Source: Methanohalophilus profundi (GTDB lineage Archaea > Halobacteriota > Methanosarcinia > Methanosarcinales > Methanosarcinaceae). From it: 64,000 nucleotides of DNA. The position numbers and the translations under genes were made by a program. Position 1 is the first letter of the stretch. Every line of letters begins with the position of its first letter. Shown piece after piece: positions 46,570 through 56,707 of this stretch. The notes beneath the pieces were generated by a model. That model made no database searches, was not told the DNA's origin, and worked only from the letters and a program-made list of their open reading frames with translations. Location of the stretch: the NCBI RefSeq assembly GCF_004137855.1, contig NZ_QBKB01000002.1, positions 1,667,023 through 1,731,022 of the forward strand. Reading direction: 5' to 3'.

Positions 46570-49227
46570 ATGAGTGGGGAGGTCAAGTGGTACCGTGCTA
46601 ATGCAGAGGAGACCTTTTCTCTTCTTGAAAGCAATAAGGAAGGTTTAAGCGAAGATGAAGCGTCTTTTCGATTATCTACTTATGGGTACAATGAAGTAGA
46701 GGTGAAAAAGAAACATGGTCCACTGTATCTTTTTGCCAGGCAATTTGCAAGCCCATTGATCTATGTGTTAATCGCTGCTGCAATAGTCACGTTCTTCTTA
46801 AAGGAATATGTGGATACTGCTGTAATTGGTGGAGTGGTCCTGGCCAATGCAATAATTGGTTTTGTGCAGGAAAAAAAGGCTGAAAACGCTCTGGAATCCC
46901 TTGCCAGGATGATGCGTCCAGAAGCTACTGTACTGCGCAACGGACAGCGTAAAGTCATCCCCAGTCGAGAACTGGTAGCAGGGGATGTGGTGCTCTTTGA
47001 TGCCGGTGCAAGGGTGCCTGCCGATGTAAGGCTTTTCCAGACCAAGAACCTGCGTATCGATGAATCAGCTCTTACCGGTGAATCCATGGCTGTTGAAAAG
47101 AAAACCACAGCCATTTTCGGTGAGGACGTACCACTTGCAGACCAGAAAAATATGGCATTCGCTGCCACTCTTGTAACGCAGGGTGTTGGATCTGGTGTGG
47201 TGGTGGCAACCGGTCCTCGGACTGAGATTGGCAAGATCTCAGAACTTATCAAGGAATCGGAAAGTCTTTCCACTCCCCTGATACGCACCATAAATCATTT
47301 GGGTAAATTACTTTTTGTTGTCATCCTTTTTGTTTCAGTCCTGACATTTATTATTGGACGCCTGCAGGGCTTTGAGAACCTGGAAATCTTCCTGGCTTCA
47401 GTGAGTCTTGCAGTTGCGGCCATTCCTGAAGGTTTGCCAGCTCTTATCACCATATCACTGGCCATTGGGGTAAAATCCATGGCCTCAAAAAATGCTATCA
47501 TAAGAAACCTGCCTTCTGTGGAAACACTGGGATCAGCCACTGTCATATGCTCCGATAAGACAGGCACCCTGACAATGAATCAAATGACCGTAACAACCAT
47601 ATATACTTCTGAAGGCTGGTTTGAGGTTACAGGTGAAGGTTATTCTCCCAAAGGGGATTTTGCCAGTGAAGGCGTGCAAATTTCCCCTTATGATTATGGT
47701 TCCCTGATGGAGACTCTTAAAGCAGGTTCCCTGTGTAACGATGCGTATCTGCGTGAAAAAGGAGGTGTGGTTGGTGATCCCACAGAAGGGGCACTGTTGG
47801 TATCCGCTTTGAAAGCATCGTCTTTCCATATGCCCCGTATTGATTCACTGCCCTTTGAATCCGAAAAACGATTTATGGCCACCCTCCATGAAAAGGATGG
47901 AAATACCAATATAATTTTTGTAAAAGGTTCGCCTGAAACAATAATCAGGATGTGCTCCGCAAAGTATGGGGATAATGAGGTTTTTGATCCGACCGAAATA
48001 CTTGAAGCTGCTTCAAACATGGCATCAGAAGGCCTGCGGGTTATTGCCATGGCATACCGGGAAGTGAAATCTGACAGGAAAGAAGTGGAGGAAGAGGACA
48101 TTGATGACCTTGTTTTCCTGGGACTGCAGGGAATGCGTGATCCTCCCCGGGAAGAGGTCAGGGAAGCTATTAAAAAATGCAAGACAGCCGGTATCCGTGT
48201 GATCATGATTACGGGGGATCATGGACTCACAGGTCACAGTATAGCAAACCAACTAGGGATATCCACAGAAGGTGTACTTACAGGTTCAGAACTTGACAGC
48301 ATGTCGGATGAGCACCTGCATGAAAAATTAAAACATGTATCTGTTTTTGCCCGTACCTCCCCGGAAGACAAATCCCGTATTGTCAGATTGCTGCAGGAGC
48401 AGGGAGAGGTTGTGGCCGTCACAGGTGACGGAATAAATGATGCACCAGCCCTCAAAAGGGCAGATATAGGGGTTGCAATGGGCAAATCCGGTACTGAGGT
48501 TGCCAAGGAAGCCTCTGACATGGTGCTTGCAGATGATAATTTTGCTTCCATTGTAAATGCTGTGGAGGAAGGCAGGGACGTTTATGACAAAATCCAAAAA
48601 GTTATTTTATGGACACTGCCCACCAATGCCGCCGAGGGACTTGCTGTAATGGGTGCGGTGCTACTGGGAATTACCAATCCTCCTCTATTGCCTCTACATA
48701 TATTGTGGATTAATACTGTAACAGCAATCGGTTTGGGTGTACCGATTGTCTTTGAACCGAAAGAATCCCTGTTGTTGAGAAGACATCCACGTCCGCCAGA
48801 TGAGCCTCTTTTACTGCCGGTTATCAAGCAAAGAATCGTTCTAGTTGCCTTGCTGATGGTAACAGCAACATTCTTGTTGTTCTTCTTTGAAATCAATGAC
48901 CAGAAAACCACAGTAGCTACAGCACAGACTATTGCGTTGAATACCATCGTATTCTTTGAGATCTTCTACCTTTTCAGTTCAAAATCCATTTATGAAAATG
49001 TATTTGGCCGGCTATTTTCCAATATGGCAATGTTGGTCGGGGTGGTTGTGATCATTCTGCTACAGTTGTTGATAACCTATAACCCGTTGATTAATAGTGT
49101 CCTTGACACAACACCTTTAAGGTTGGTTGACTGGGTAATTATAGTAATAATCGCCAGTTCTGTGTTCTTTGTGATCGAAACCGAAAAGATGCTGCGTAAA
49201 CGTCAGAAAAGCAAAATTACCCGTTAA
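46570..49227 (+). CDS. P-type cation-transporting ATPase (P2 family)
   Basis: 885 residues. The actuator TGES is seen as LTGESMAVEKK, the phosphorylated Asp in CSDKTGTLTMNQM, the nucleotide-binding domain KGSPETII, and the hinge TGDGINDAPALKRADIGVAMG. Membrane helix 4 has the P-E-G-L-P motif (VAAIPEGLPALITISLAIGV). The N-terminal cation_ATPase_N domain is present (NAEETFSLLESNKEGLSEDEASFRL). It could carry Ca2+, Na+ or K+; helix 6 reads WINTVTAIGLG, in which the Asp of calcium site I (N-x-x-T-D in SERCA) is Ala. Overlaps the convergent aminotransferase by 11 bases. Confidence 0.9.
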   Translation: MSGEVKWYRANAEETFSLLESNKEGLSEDEASFRLSTYGYNEVEVKKKHGPLYLFARQFASPLIYVLIAAAIVTFFLKEYVDTAVIGGVVLANAIIGFVQEKKAENALESLARMMRPEATVLRNGQRKVIPSRELVAGDVVLFDAGARVPADVRLFQTKNLRIDESALTGESMAVEKKTTAIFGEDVPLADQKNMAFAATLVTQGVGSGVVVATGPRTEIGKISELIKESESLSTPLIRTINHLGKLLFVVILFVSVLTFIIGRLQGFENLEIFLASVSLAVAAIPEGLPALITISLAIGVKSMASKNAIIRNLPSVETLGSATVICSDKTGTLTMNQMTVTTIYTSEGWFEVTGEGYSPKGDFASEGVQISPYDYGSLMETLKAGSLCNDAYLREKGGVVGDPTEGALLVSALKASSFHMPRIDSLPFESEKRFMATLHEKDGNTNIIFVKGSPETIIRMCSAKYGDNEVFDPTEILEAASNMASEGLRVIAMAYREVKSDRKEVEEEDIDDLVFLGLQGMRDPPREEVREAIKKCKTAGIRVIMITGDHGLTGHSIANQLGISTEGVLTGSELDSMSDEHLHEKLKHVSVFARTSPEDKSRIVRLLQEQGEVVAVTGDGINDAPALKRADIGVAMGKSGTEVAKEASDMVLADDNFASIVNAVEEGRDVYDKIQKVILWTLPTNAAEGLAVMGAVLLGITNPPLLPLHILWINTVTAIGLGVPIVFEPKESLLLRRHPRPPDEPLLLPVIKQRIVLVALLMVTATFLLFFFEINDQKTTVATAQTIALNTIVFFEIFYLFSSKSIYENVFGRLFSNMAMLVGVVVIILLQLLITYNPLINSVLDTTPLRLVDWVIIVIIASSVFFVIETEKMLRKRQKSKITR

Positions 49228-50362
49228 GGAAAGCATCAAGTCTTTCCATTCCTTTTTCTATATTTCCTAAACTGTTGGCATACGAGAATCTCACATGGCC
49301 TTCTCCACCGGATCCAAAGTCGATTCCAGGTGTGATGGCCACTCCGGTTTCTTCCAGAATCTGCCTGCTGAATTCAAGTGCATTCCCGGTAAACTTACTT
49401 GCATCAGCCAGAATATAGAAGGCACTATTGGGGGTGTATTTAACGCCAAACCCGATACTTTTGAGTTTTTCCAGCATGTAAACACGACGTTTGTCATAGG
49501 TCTCAACCATTGATTTCACATGATCCTGTGGGCCGGTAAGGGCTGCCACACCGGCGTGCTGGACAAAATTATTGGCACATATGAAAAAATTCTGCTGCAT
49601 CTTCTGGATCAACCGGACCATGTTAGGGGGCATGATCATGTACCCCAGTCTCCAGCCGGTCATACAGTACTTCTTGGAAAAACCATTGAGTACGATTGCA
49701 TTATCCGTGTATTCCAGTATGCTGTGATCCTTGGCATCTCCATAAACAAGACCCTGATAAATCTCATCGGATATTATAGGAATGTCACCTGCCATATCAG
49801 CAATTGCCTGCATCTCTTTTGCAGGCATCAGGCAACCTGCGGGGTTGGAGGGGCTATTCATAAGAATAGCAGCTGTATTAGCATCAATATTTGTAGAAAG
49901 GTTATCAGAATTCAGGCAATAGCCTTCTTCCTCTTTTGTAGGAACCAGGACTGCTTTGCCTCCAATGGCTTTGACGAAATTGGGATAACATGCATAATGA
50001 GGATTTGACATCGCTACCTTCATCCCTTCATCAACAAGCGCCATGAAACTCAACATAAGGGCCGGGCTGGTGCCTGAAGTGACTACTACCTGTGAAGGGT
50101 CGATATCAAGGTTAAAACGTGTGTTGTAATCTTCAGTGATTGCCTCTCTTAGTTCGGGAATCCCCTGACTATGTGTGTAAGTTGTATTGCAGCCATCCAG
50201 GGCATTGTGGGCAGCTTCACATATATGGGGAGCAGTGGGGAAATCCGGTTCTCCAATCTCCAGATGAATAATACTTTTACCCTCTGCTTCGAGCTGCTGG
50301 GCCCTCTCCAGTACCTCCATAACGTAAAAAGGTGGTATGTCTGCTACTTTCTGGGATATCAT
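49217..50362 (-). CDS. Class I/II PLP-dependent aminotransferase
   Basis: 381 residues. PLP Lys in NGFSKKYCMTGWRLGYM, with LEIGEPDFPTAP at the N-terminus, SPSNPAGCLMP and DEIYQGLVYGD in the middle, and VRFSYANSLGNIEKGMERL at the end. The group includes aspartate and aromatic aminotransferases; specificity cannot be told by eye. It is a different branch from dapL at 8.5 kb. No ribosome-binding site is evident before the ATG at 50362. Confidence 0.9.
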   Translation of the reverse strand: MISQKVADIPPFYVMEVLERAQQLEAEGKSIIHLEIGEPDFPTAPHICEAAHNALDGCNTTYTHSQGIPELREAITEDYNTRFNLDIDPSQVVVTSGTSPALMLSFMALVDEGMKVAMSNPHYACYPNFVKAIGGKAVLVPTKEEEGYCLNSDNLSTNIDANTAAILMNSPSNPAGCLMPAKEMQAIADMAGDIPIISDEIYQGLVYGDAKDHSILEYTDNAIVLNGFSKKYCMTGWRLGYMIMPPNMVRLIQKMQQNFFICANNFVQHAGVAALTGPQDHVKSMVETYDKRRVYMLEKLKSIGFGVKYTPNSAFYILADASKFTGNALEFSRQILEETGVAITPGIDFGSGGEGHVRFSYANSLGNIEKGMERLDAFLNG

Positions 50363-50514
50363 GGTAATGATATGCGCTGTATTTGTTATTTAAATCTGAC
50401 TTTTAGGTAAAAATAAAAAACAAGGGTAAATATTATTTGTGCACAATGAAAACAACCAGCATAAATGATACATTGGAATTTTTATATTAGAAAGAACATA
50501 CATTTGCCTATTAA

Positions 50515-52750
50515 ATGTTTTCTGATAATACCAATTACATTGAAACCAATGTCAGCACTGATTTATTCGATTTATGGGAAGACAACATTGCTATCCTTTC
50601 ACTGGACGGCATGATTGTTTACACGAATCCAAGCTGGAAAAACTTCGCTCAGGAAAATAATTTGGATCCTGCAGAATGCAGTGAAGGAACCAATTATCTG
50701 CAGATATGCGATGAAGCGACTGGCGATAATTCGGATGAAGCACCTGTTGTATCTAAAGGAATAAGGGATGTAATACAGGGAAATAAATCCATCTATAAAA
50801 TTGAGTATCCATGCCACAGTCCTGATGAAAAACGCTGGTTTTTGCTGAAAGTCACGCTGCTTTCAAAGACCTATCCTACGAATGTTTTTTTACAGCATAT
50901 AAATATCACCGAGAGGAAAGAAGCAGAATTATCTTCAAAGGAAACACAAAACCAGTTAAAACAGGCACAATCCATCGGTAATATGGGGAGCTGGCAATTC
51001 AACTTCAGTACTGGTAAAATACCCCTTTCTGAAGAGGCTTACAAAATATATGGACTTGATATCGCTAAAGTATATACCATCAAAGAAGTTCAAAAAATAC
51101 CTCTTTCTGAATACAGACCGATGCTGGACGGGGCTCTGAATAAACTTGTGAGTGGAGAAAGTAATTACGACGTGAGTTCAAGATTCAACGGCCAAACGAT
51201 GGTTGCATTAGAGACATACATTCTGTTGCAGAGTATGACTCACAAAAAAATACTGTCACAGGTATTATTCAGGATATTACTGCACAGAAAAAACATGAAC
51301 AAAAAATAAAGTTGTTCAAAACCATTTTTGATAAAGCAAATTATGGAAATGTAATTACTGATTTTGATGGAAATTTCAAGTATATAAACGATTGTTTTGC
51401 AAAAATTCATGGGTTTGAACCTGAAGAACTAATCGGGCAAAATTTGTCTATTTTTCATAATGAAGAACAGATGACAGATGTAAGCAGTATTAATAAATCA
51501 TTATTGGAAGATGGCTACTATACCAATGTTGAAGTCTGGCATACTCACAGAAATGGCACAACTTTTCCAATGTTGATGACTGGTATAGTTATAGAAGATG
51601 AACAAAATAATCCTCTATTTTTATCTGCCACAGCTATTGATATTACTGAAATGAAAGATAAAGAATACAAATTGCGTGAAAGTGAAGCCAAATTCAGAAG
51701 TTACATTGACAATGCTCCGACTGGGGTTTTTGTTGCTGATGAGAATGGAAATTATGCTGAAGTCAATCAAGCAGCCTGTGATATTACGGGTTATTCCCGG
51801 GAAGAACTTTTATCAAAAAACCTTATCGATCTCATATCTCCTGATGATCGGGAAAAAGCAATCAAGTCCTTTGAATCAGTAAACAGAACAGGATATACCA
51901 ATGAGGATGTCCATTTTGTAAAAAAAGATGGTAACAGGCGTATCTGGAATGTAAATGCAGTGAAACTTTCAGATACTCGGTTCCTAGGATTTGTAAGAGA
52001 TATTACTGATCGCAAAAAATTAGAAAATGCCCTTTTGGAGAGTAAACTTGTGGCTGAAGAAGCAAGCAAGACCAAATCCGAATTCCTCGCAAACATGAGC
52101 CACGAACTCCGCACCCCTCTTAATTCAATTATCGGTTTTTCACAGGTACTTTCAGATGAAAATTTGGTGACCTTAATGAAAGGCAATCCAAATACATATT
52201 TAATGTTCTCAAAGGAGGACAACATCTTCTGGAACTGGTTAATAATATCCTTGATATTTCAAAAGTGGAATCTGGCAATATGGATTATAATCCTGAAGTC
52301 CTCAATGTTCCAGATACGATCGAGGATACTATTGTACTGGTACAGTCGATGGCAAAAAAGAAGTCCATTGAAATGAAACACTCTCTTGAGCCTGAGAATC
52401 TTGAAATGCAGATAGACAGGATGAAGTTCAAAGAGATCATGTATAATCTGCTGAGCAATGCAATAAAATTCACACCGCAAAAGGGTGAAGTAGAAGTCAC
52501 TTCCAAAGTTGTTGATAATAAAGTACAAATAGATGTTTCTGATACGGGTATCGGTATTCCGGAAGAAAAATATGAGGAAATTTTTGACCCGTTCACGCAA
52601 GCAGATTTTTCTTCAACTCGTAAGTTTGGAGGAACTGGCCTGGGACTTGCCCTTGTGAAAAAATATGTAGAAATGCATGGCGGGGATATCACTTTAAAGA
52701 GTGAAGTCGGGGTTGGCAGTACTTTTACTATTACAATCCCCATTACGTAA
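50515..52750 (+). CDS. PAS-domain sensor histidine kinase (two frameshifts)
   Basis: Joined length about 745 residues, no membrane segment. Three frames assemble into one kinase: PAS1 about 20-140 (ends [12 protein letters not shown]), PAS2 about 150-265 (ends [15 protein letters not shown]), PAS3 about 270-390 (ends [15 protein letters not shown]), PAS4 about 395-515 (ends [14 protein letters not shown]), HisKA with the His in [20 protein letters not shown], and HATPase with [23 protein letters not shown] and [13 protein letters not shown]. Frames join by adding one base near 51186 (S-R-F-K-R-P-N-D-G) and one near 52163 (S-D-E-N-F-G-D-L-N-E). The start at 50515 is TTG or the ATG at 50518. 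No partner regulator adjacent. Confidence 0.85.
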
Positions 52751-52761
52751 AATGATCATTC

Positions 52762-53995
52762 TTAACCCTTTTTTTCGGCAATGCCATTGAATTCCCTGGC
52801 ATCCTCGCGTGCTGCATAACATATCTGTTCCCTGAGATCAGGGATTGCGGAAAGGACCCTTGTCCAGTCAGGCAACAGTACATCATCGGCTGTATCAAGA
52901 TACTCGTCCCCTGCCTTCATGATAACCTTTGAGAACATGTCCACATAGGTTTCTTCTTCATGCCGACTAAAGTTGAGGTCATTGATAAGAGCATCAGTAT
53001 AATATTTTCTTATAAGGTCCTGTCCTCTTCGCTTATATTTTACCTGTATGCTATGCAACAGTGAATGGGATATAGGAGTACTTGATGATTCGGTTACTAT
53101 ACGCAGAAATGTCGTGAAAATATCACCCGTCATCTTGCAGAGCCCTTCCGTGCGATCTTTTACCTAATTTTTTGTGTTTATGATCATAAAATCCAAGGTC
53201 TGTCTGGCATACTCTCTTGAAAGTGGCATTGCGATAGACTTCTGCAAGCAATCCGACTTCAAGTCCCCAATCTGACGGAATTCTTATGTTAAGTGCAAGA
53301 TCGCTTGTCATTGCAAATTCGCCGGAGAGGGTGTAGCGGAAAGCCCTGAAATAGTCCAGAATCTCTGAGTCACATCGCAGTTCTTTGTGCAGGGTATCCA
53401 TCAGGGGCTGGACAAAAAGACGGTAAACACGTCCATGCATAGTTTTTTTGTCCAGGTTTACCCTTGCATAATAACCTTTGTTGAAAAAGAAATTCAGATC
53501 GCGACTGACTATGGGGTAAAGAAGCTTTAACGGAATGGCAGATGTGTAATTGACAATATCCGCATCATGCAGAGCAATTGCATAGGAATTCAGGCTGGCA
53601 ACACCCAGTCCCAACCAGACATCCATGCCTTTACCCCTGAACCCTGTAAGGTCAAGATCAATCTCTTTCATCTCATCAATGATTTTTTGGATTCTTTTGC
53701 CATTACACCATATGAGCATATGGTCGGTTTTTAACTGGCTGAAAAATTGTGCAGCTTTTACATATTGTTCTTTATTATCAGCTGCCATCGGAATAATTAT
53801 CTGTTTAACACAGTCGCATTTGTTTAATGCTTCCACAATTTGCTGGAGGGGACGGTTTTCGACTTCTTCATATAATATAGGGATGATCAGGCAAGCAGGT
53901 CGTTTTTGTTCAAGTTGCTTGATTTTATCTTCAAGTTTATTGACATCAATGCAAAAATCATGTATTGTAGTAATATCCTCCTGATGAAAATCCAT
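52762..53995 (-). CDS. gpgS: Glucosyl-3-phosphoglycerate synthase (one frameshift)
   Basis: GpgS transfers glucose from NDP-glucose to 3-phosphoglycerate; GpgP then gives glucosylglycerate, a compatible solute described in Methanococcoides burtonii and Methanohalophilus. It is a GT-A glycosyltransferase of family GT81. Seen: ACLIIPILYEEVENRPLQQIV, GKGMDVWLGLGVASLNSYAIALHDADI (D-x-D-like motif), FFFNKGYYARVNL and LSGEFAMTSDLALNIRIPSDWGLEVGLLAEVY. After HKHKKLGKRS the C-terminal 125 residues lie in another frame (52762-53133), joined by removing one base near 53140. Joined length about 410 residues. GGGGGTATTAA precedes the ATG at 53995. Confidence 0.88.
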
Positions 53996-54106
53996 TTAAT
54001 ACCCCCGTTTATGGATGATGTTTTGTACTATGAATATATTTTTATGATCCTGATTCTCTCCCCCTATAAAGTCGAATCAGTGATTGAAAGTCTATTCATA
54101 ATTTCA

Positions 54107-54133
54107 TTTTTGCTCTATATAATGGAGCAAAAA
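54107..54133. promoter_or_regulatory. Spaced dyad over a TATA-like element in the gpgS-TPR gap
   Basis: Perfect 9-base arms TTTTTGCTC (54107-54115) and GAGCAAAAA (54125-54133) enclose TATATAATG. The gap of 411 bases from 53996 to 54406 otherwise holds a short frame from ATG 54122 to 54313 with no recognisable product, the minus-strand TATA box of gpgS (AATATATTC near 54033-54042), and TATA elements at 54349 and 54376 for the TPR gene. Confidence 0.4.
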
Positions 54134-54406
54134 TTTATAGTTTTCTATTTACCTGCAATCTACTGCAAGAAAGGCGCAGAATATAAATTTGCCAGTCATA
54201 TCACGTCAATATCTCAGAAAGGTATGATAATAGACTGCATTGGGTATGGTTCTACAAGGATTGTGGTTGTATATTTTATAAAGTTGAACTTTCGTAATGT
54301 CCTTTTTGGATGATTATATGTAATAGATAATAAGTATTTTATACTTCGAATAACCTTATATTTGTACTTATACTTTATATATGGCGTGGTCAGGAGCATA
54401 CTATAA

Positions 54407-55105
54407 ATGGAAGGAATGGCGGCAGAAAAATGGTTTCAGCTTGGTTTTCATGCCGAATATCCTGAAGACAAGATTCGTTGCTACTCACGCGTTCTCGAAG
54501 TGGAAAAAGATTCTCTGATCTGGGATAACGAAGCGATTGCTCTTGTATGGACGAATAAAGGTATAGCTCACAGTGACCTGACAGAATATCAGGAAGCCAT
54601 CCGTTGTTTTGATAATGCTCTTGAACTTAATGGGAATAATCCTGATATCTGGTACAATAGAGGCATAGTCTATTCCTAGTTGAAATAGCCAGAAAAAGCG
54701 ATTGAATGCTTTGACATGTCCACCAAGATTGATCCAGATTATGATAATGCATGGCTGAATAAAGGCATGATGTTGTGTACTATGGAGAAATATGATGAAG
54801 CCCTTATTTGTTATGAACATATAAACGTCAGGGAAAATGATTCTGCTGAAAAGAAAACTATTTTGTGGAACTGTAGGGGTGTATCACATTTCTTAAAAGG
54901 GGCATATGATGAAGCAACACGATGTTTTTCTCATGTATTAAATCTTGATCCTGAATGTGAAGAAGCAAAAAATTACCTGAAAAAAGCAATATCCCTGCTT
55001 AATCAGCAAAAAAACAAACATCCAATTACTAAGGACCCATTATTTGTGTTTAATTTTATATATGTGAAGTCCCAATATCTCTACGATCATACTACCAATT
55101 TATGA
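54407..55105 (+). CDS. TPR protein with two in-frame TAG codons (possible pyrrolysine protein)
   Basis: 233 codons from ATG 54407 to TGA 55105, interrupted by TAG at 54677-54679 (codon 91) and 54686-54688 (codon 94) in one and the same frame. The protein is a chain of tetratricopeptide repeats: WTNKGIAHSDLTEYQEAIRCF, then IWYNRGIVYS-TAG-LK-TAG-PEKAIECFD, then AWLNKGMMLCTMEKYDEALICY, then ILWNCRGVSHFLKGAYDEATRCF. The two TAG codons fall at exposed positions that hold Asp and Glu in the previous repeat, so the frame is kept throughout. Either TAG is read as pyrrolysine, or the gene is decayed. Partner and function are unknown; TPRs bind other proteins. Confidence 0.7.
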
Positions 55106-55111
55106 AGAGGG

Positions 55112-55699
55112 ATGGAAATACTTGGTAATTTAAAAAACTCCATACGTCATTCTGTATTGCCATTTGCATCCAGAATCCCCCTTTCCCCCGATACCATCAC
55201 ATATCTTGGGCTTTTTGTAAGTTTTCTGGCAGCTTTTGAATTCGCAAAAGGCGATCTTTTATATGGTGCCCTTTTTTTAATTCTAGGAGGGGTACTTGAT
55301 GTTTTGGACGGGGCCGTTGCACGTGTCAGTGGTACAACATCGGCTTTTGGAGGGGTACTTGATTCGGTATGTGATCGTTATGCAGATGCTATTGTTTTTG
55401 CAGGCTTGATTTATGGTTTTGTAAACAACACAATCCAGGGGAGCGGATTTTTTATAGAAGGGTGGATTTGGTGTATGTTTGCAATGATCGGTTCATATCT
55501 TGTCAGTTACACACGCGCCCGTGCTGAAGCGGCAGGTGCATCCAAACTTGATATAGGGGTGGCAGAAAGGTCAGAAAGAATTATAATTCTGATCATCGGC
55601 GCACTTACAGGTTTCCTTCTGCAGGCACTTGCACTTATTGCAATCCTGACCCATATTACTTTTATACAGCGGGTAATGGGGGCAAAACAGCGCCTATAG
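55112..55699 (+). CDS. CDP-alcohol phosphatidyltransferase (archaetidylinositol phosphate synthase-like)
   Basis: 195 residues, about six membrane segments. The CDP-alcohol motif D-G-x-x-A-R-x8-G-x3-D-x3-D is complete: LDGAVARVSGTTSAFGGVLDSVCDRYAD. The archaeal members with this length join CDP-archaeol to inositol phosphate, or to another alcohol, in lipid synthesis; the substrate is inferred. ATG at 55112 has GAAGAGGG upstream. The gene ends in TAG, the only one in the window that does; reading on would add 26 residues up to 55777 and overlap purS. Confidence 0.85.
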   Translation: MEILGNLKNSIRHSVLPFASRIPLSPDTITYLGLFVSFLAAFEFAKGDLLYGALFLILGGVLDVLDGAVARVSGTTSAFGGVLDSVCDRYADAIVFAGLIYGFVNNTIQGSGFFIEGWIWCMFAMIGSYLVSYTRARAEAAGASKLDIGVAERSERIIILIIGALTGFLLQALALIAILTHITFIQRVMGAKQRL

Positions 55700-55766
55700 A
55701 AGAGATTATATAACAAATCATTTATGTCTAGGTTGGATTACATTACAATCATAGCTGAGGATTATT

Positions 55767-56018
55767 ATGCTATATGAGGCAGAAGTCACTATCAATCTAA
55801 AAGCCGGTATGCTGGACCCTGAAGGAACTACCATCAAGCGTGCTCTGGGACACCTGGGCTATAATACAGAGAGTGTTAAAAGCACCAAAAGGTATGTCAT
55901 TGAACTTAAAGCAGAATCTGAAGAAAATGCCCGTGACCTTGTTGACCAAATGTGCCAGAAATTGATTGCAAATCCTATAATTCATGATTACTCGATTGAC
56001 CTGAGGGAAATAGAATGA
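55767..56018 (+). CDS. purS: Phosphoribosylformylglycinamidine synthase subunit PurS
   Basis: 83 residues, usual length. Small subunit that holds PurL and PurQ together in the FGAM synthase of archaea. Seen: YEAEVTINLKAGMLDPEGTTIKRALGHLG and KRYVIELKAESEENARD. ATG at 55767; the last four bases overlap purQ. Confidence 0.95.
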   Translation: MLYEAEVTINLKAGMLDPEGTTIKRALGHLGYNTESVKSTKRYVIELKAESEENARDLVDQMCQKLIANPIIHDYSIDLREIE

Positions 56019-56707
56019 CTGTTGCCATCATACAGTTCGGTGGAAGCAATTGTGATAATGATGTCCTGCATGTCTTGCAGGATGTACTTGGAATTGATGC
56101 CGAACTTGTCTGGTATAAAGAGGAAAAACTCGATGAATATGAGGCCGCTGTAATCCCGGGTGGCTTTTCATATGGTGACTATCTGAGATCAGGTGCTATT
56201 GCTTCAAGGACGCCTATTATGGATGCTGTGAGAAAACTGGCTGACGATGGCAAACCAGTGATGGGAATATGTAATGGTTTCCAGATACTTACTGAATCAG
56301 GTCTGCTGGATGGAGCCCTTACAACAAACAGTTATCCCAAGTTCAAATGTGAATGGTCGTACCTGAGGGTGGAAAATACGAATACGCCCTTTACTTCAAT
56401 GTATGACGAGGGTCAGATAATCCGCATCCCGATTGCCCATAAGGATGGCAAATTCTACCATGATGATGCATCCCTGCAGCAGCTGGAGGAGAACAATCAG
56501 GTTGTATTCAGATATGTAGATGAAAACGGCAAGCCTACCGAAGCTGTCAACCCAAACGGTTCACGTAATAACATTGCAGGCATCACAAATAAAACCGGCA
56601 ATGTACTGGGTATGATGCCCCATCCCGAACGAGCATCGGAGACAATTATAGGTTCTGATGATGGTCTTTTGATGTTTAAGTCGATGATTGAATCTGGCCG
56701 GAAATAA
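56015..56707 (+). CDS. purQ: Phosphoribosylformylglycinamidine synthase subunit PurQ
   Basis: 230 residues. Class I glutamine amidotransferase that supplies ammonia for the fourth step of purine synthesis. Nucleophile Cys in PVMGICNGFQIL, catalytic His and Glu in MMPHPERASE. Start overlaps purS (ATGA), so the two are translationally coupled. purL is not in the window. Confidence 0.96.
   Translation: MTVAIIQFGGSNCDNDVLHVLQDVLGIDAELVWYKEEKLDEYEAAVIPGGFSYGDYLRSGAIASRTPIMDAVRKLADDGKPVMGICNGFQILTESGLLDGALTTNSYPKFKCEWSYLRVENTNTPFTSMYDEGQIIRIPIAHKDGKFYHDDASLQQLEENNQVVFRYVDENGKPTEAVNPNGSRNNIAGITNKTGNVLGMMPHPERASETIIGSDDGLLMFKSMIESGRK

Noticed and set aside
53906..54313. 135-residue open frame across the gpgS-TPR gap
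   Set aside because: Its first third overlaps gpgS on the other strand, it lacks a ribosome-binding site and recognisable domain. The part from 54122 might be a small gene but cannot be supported.
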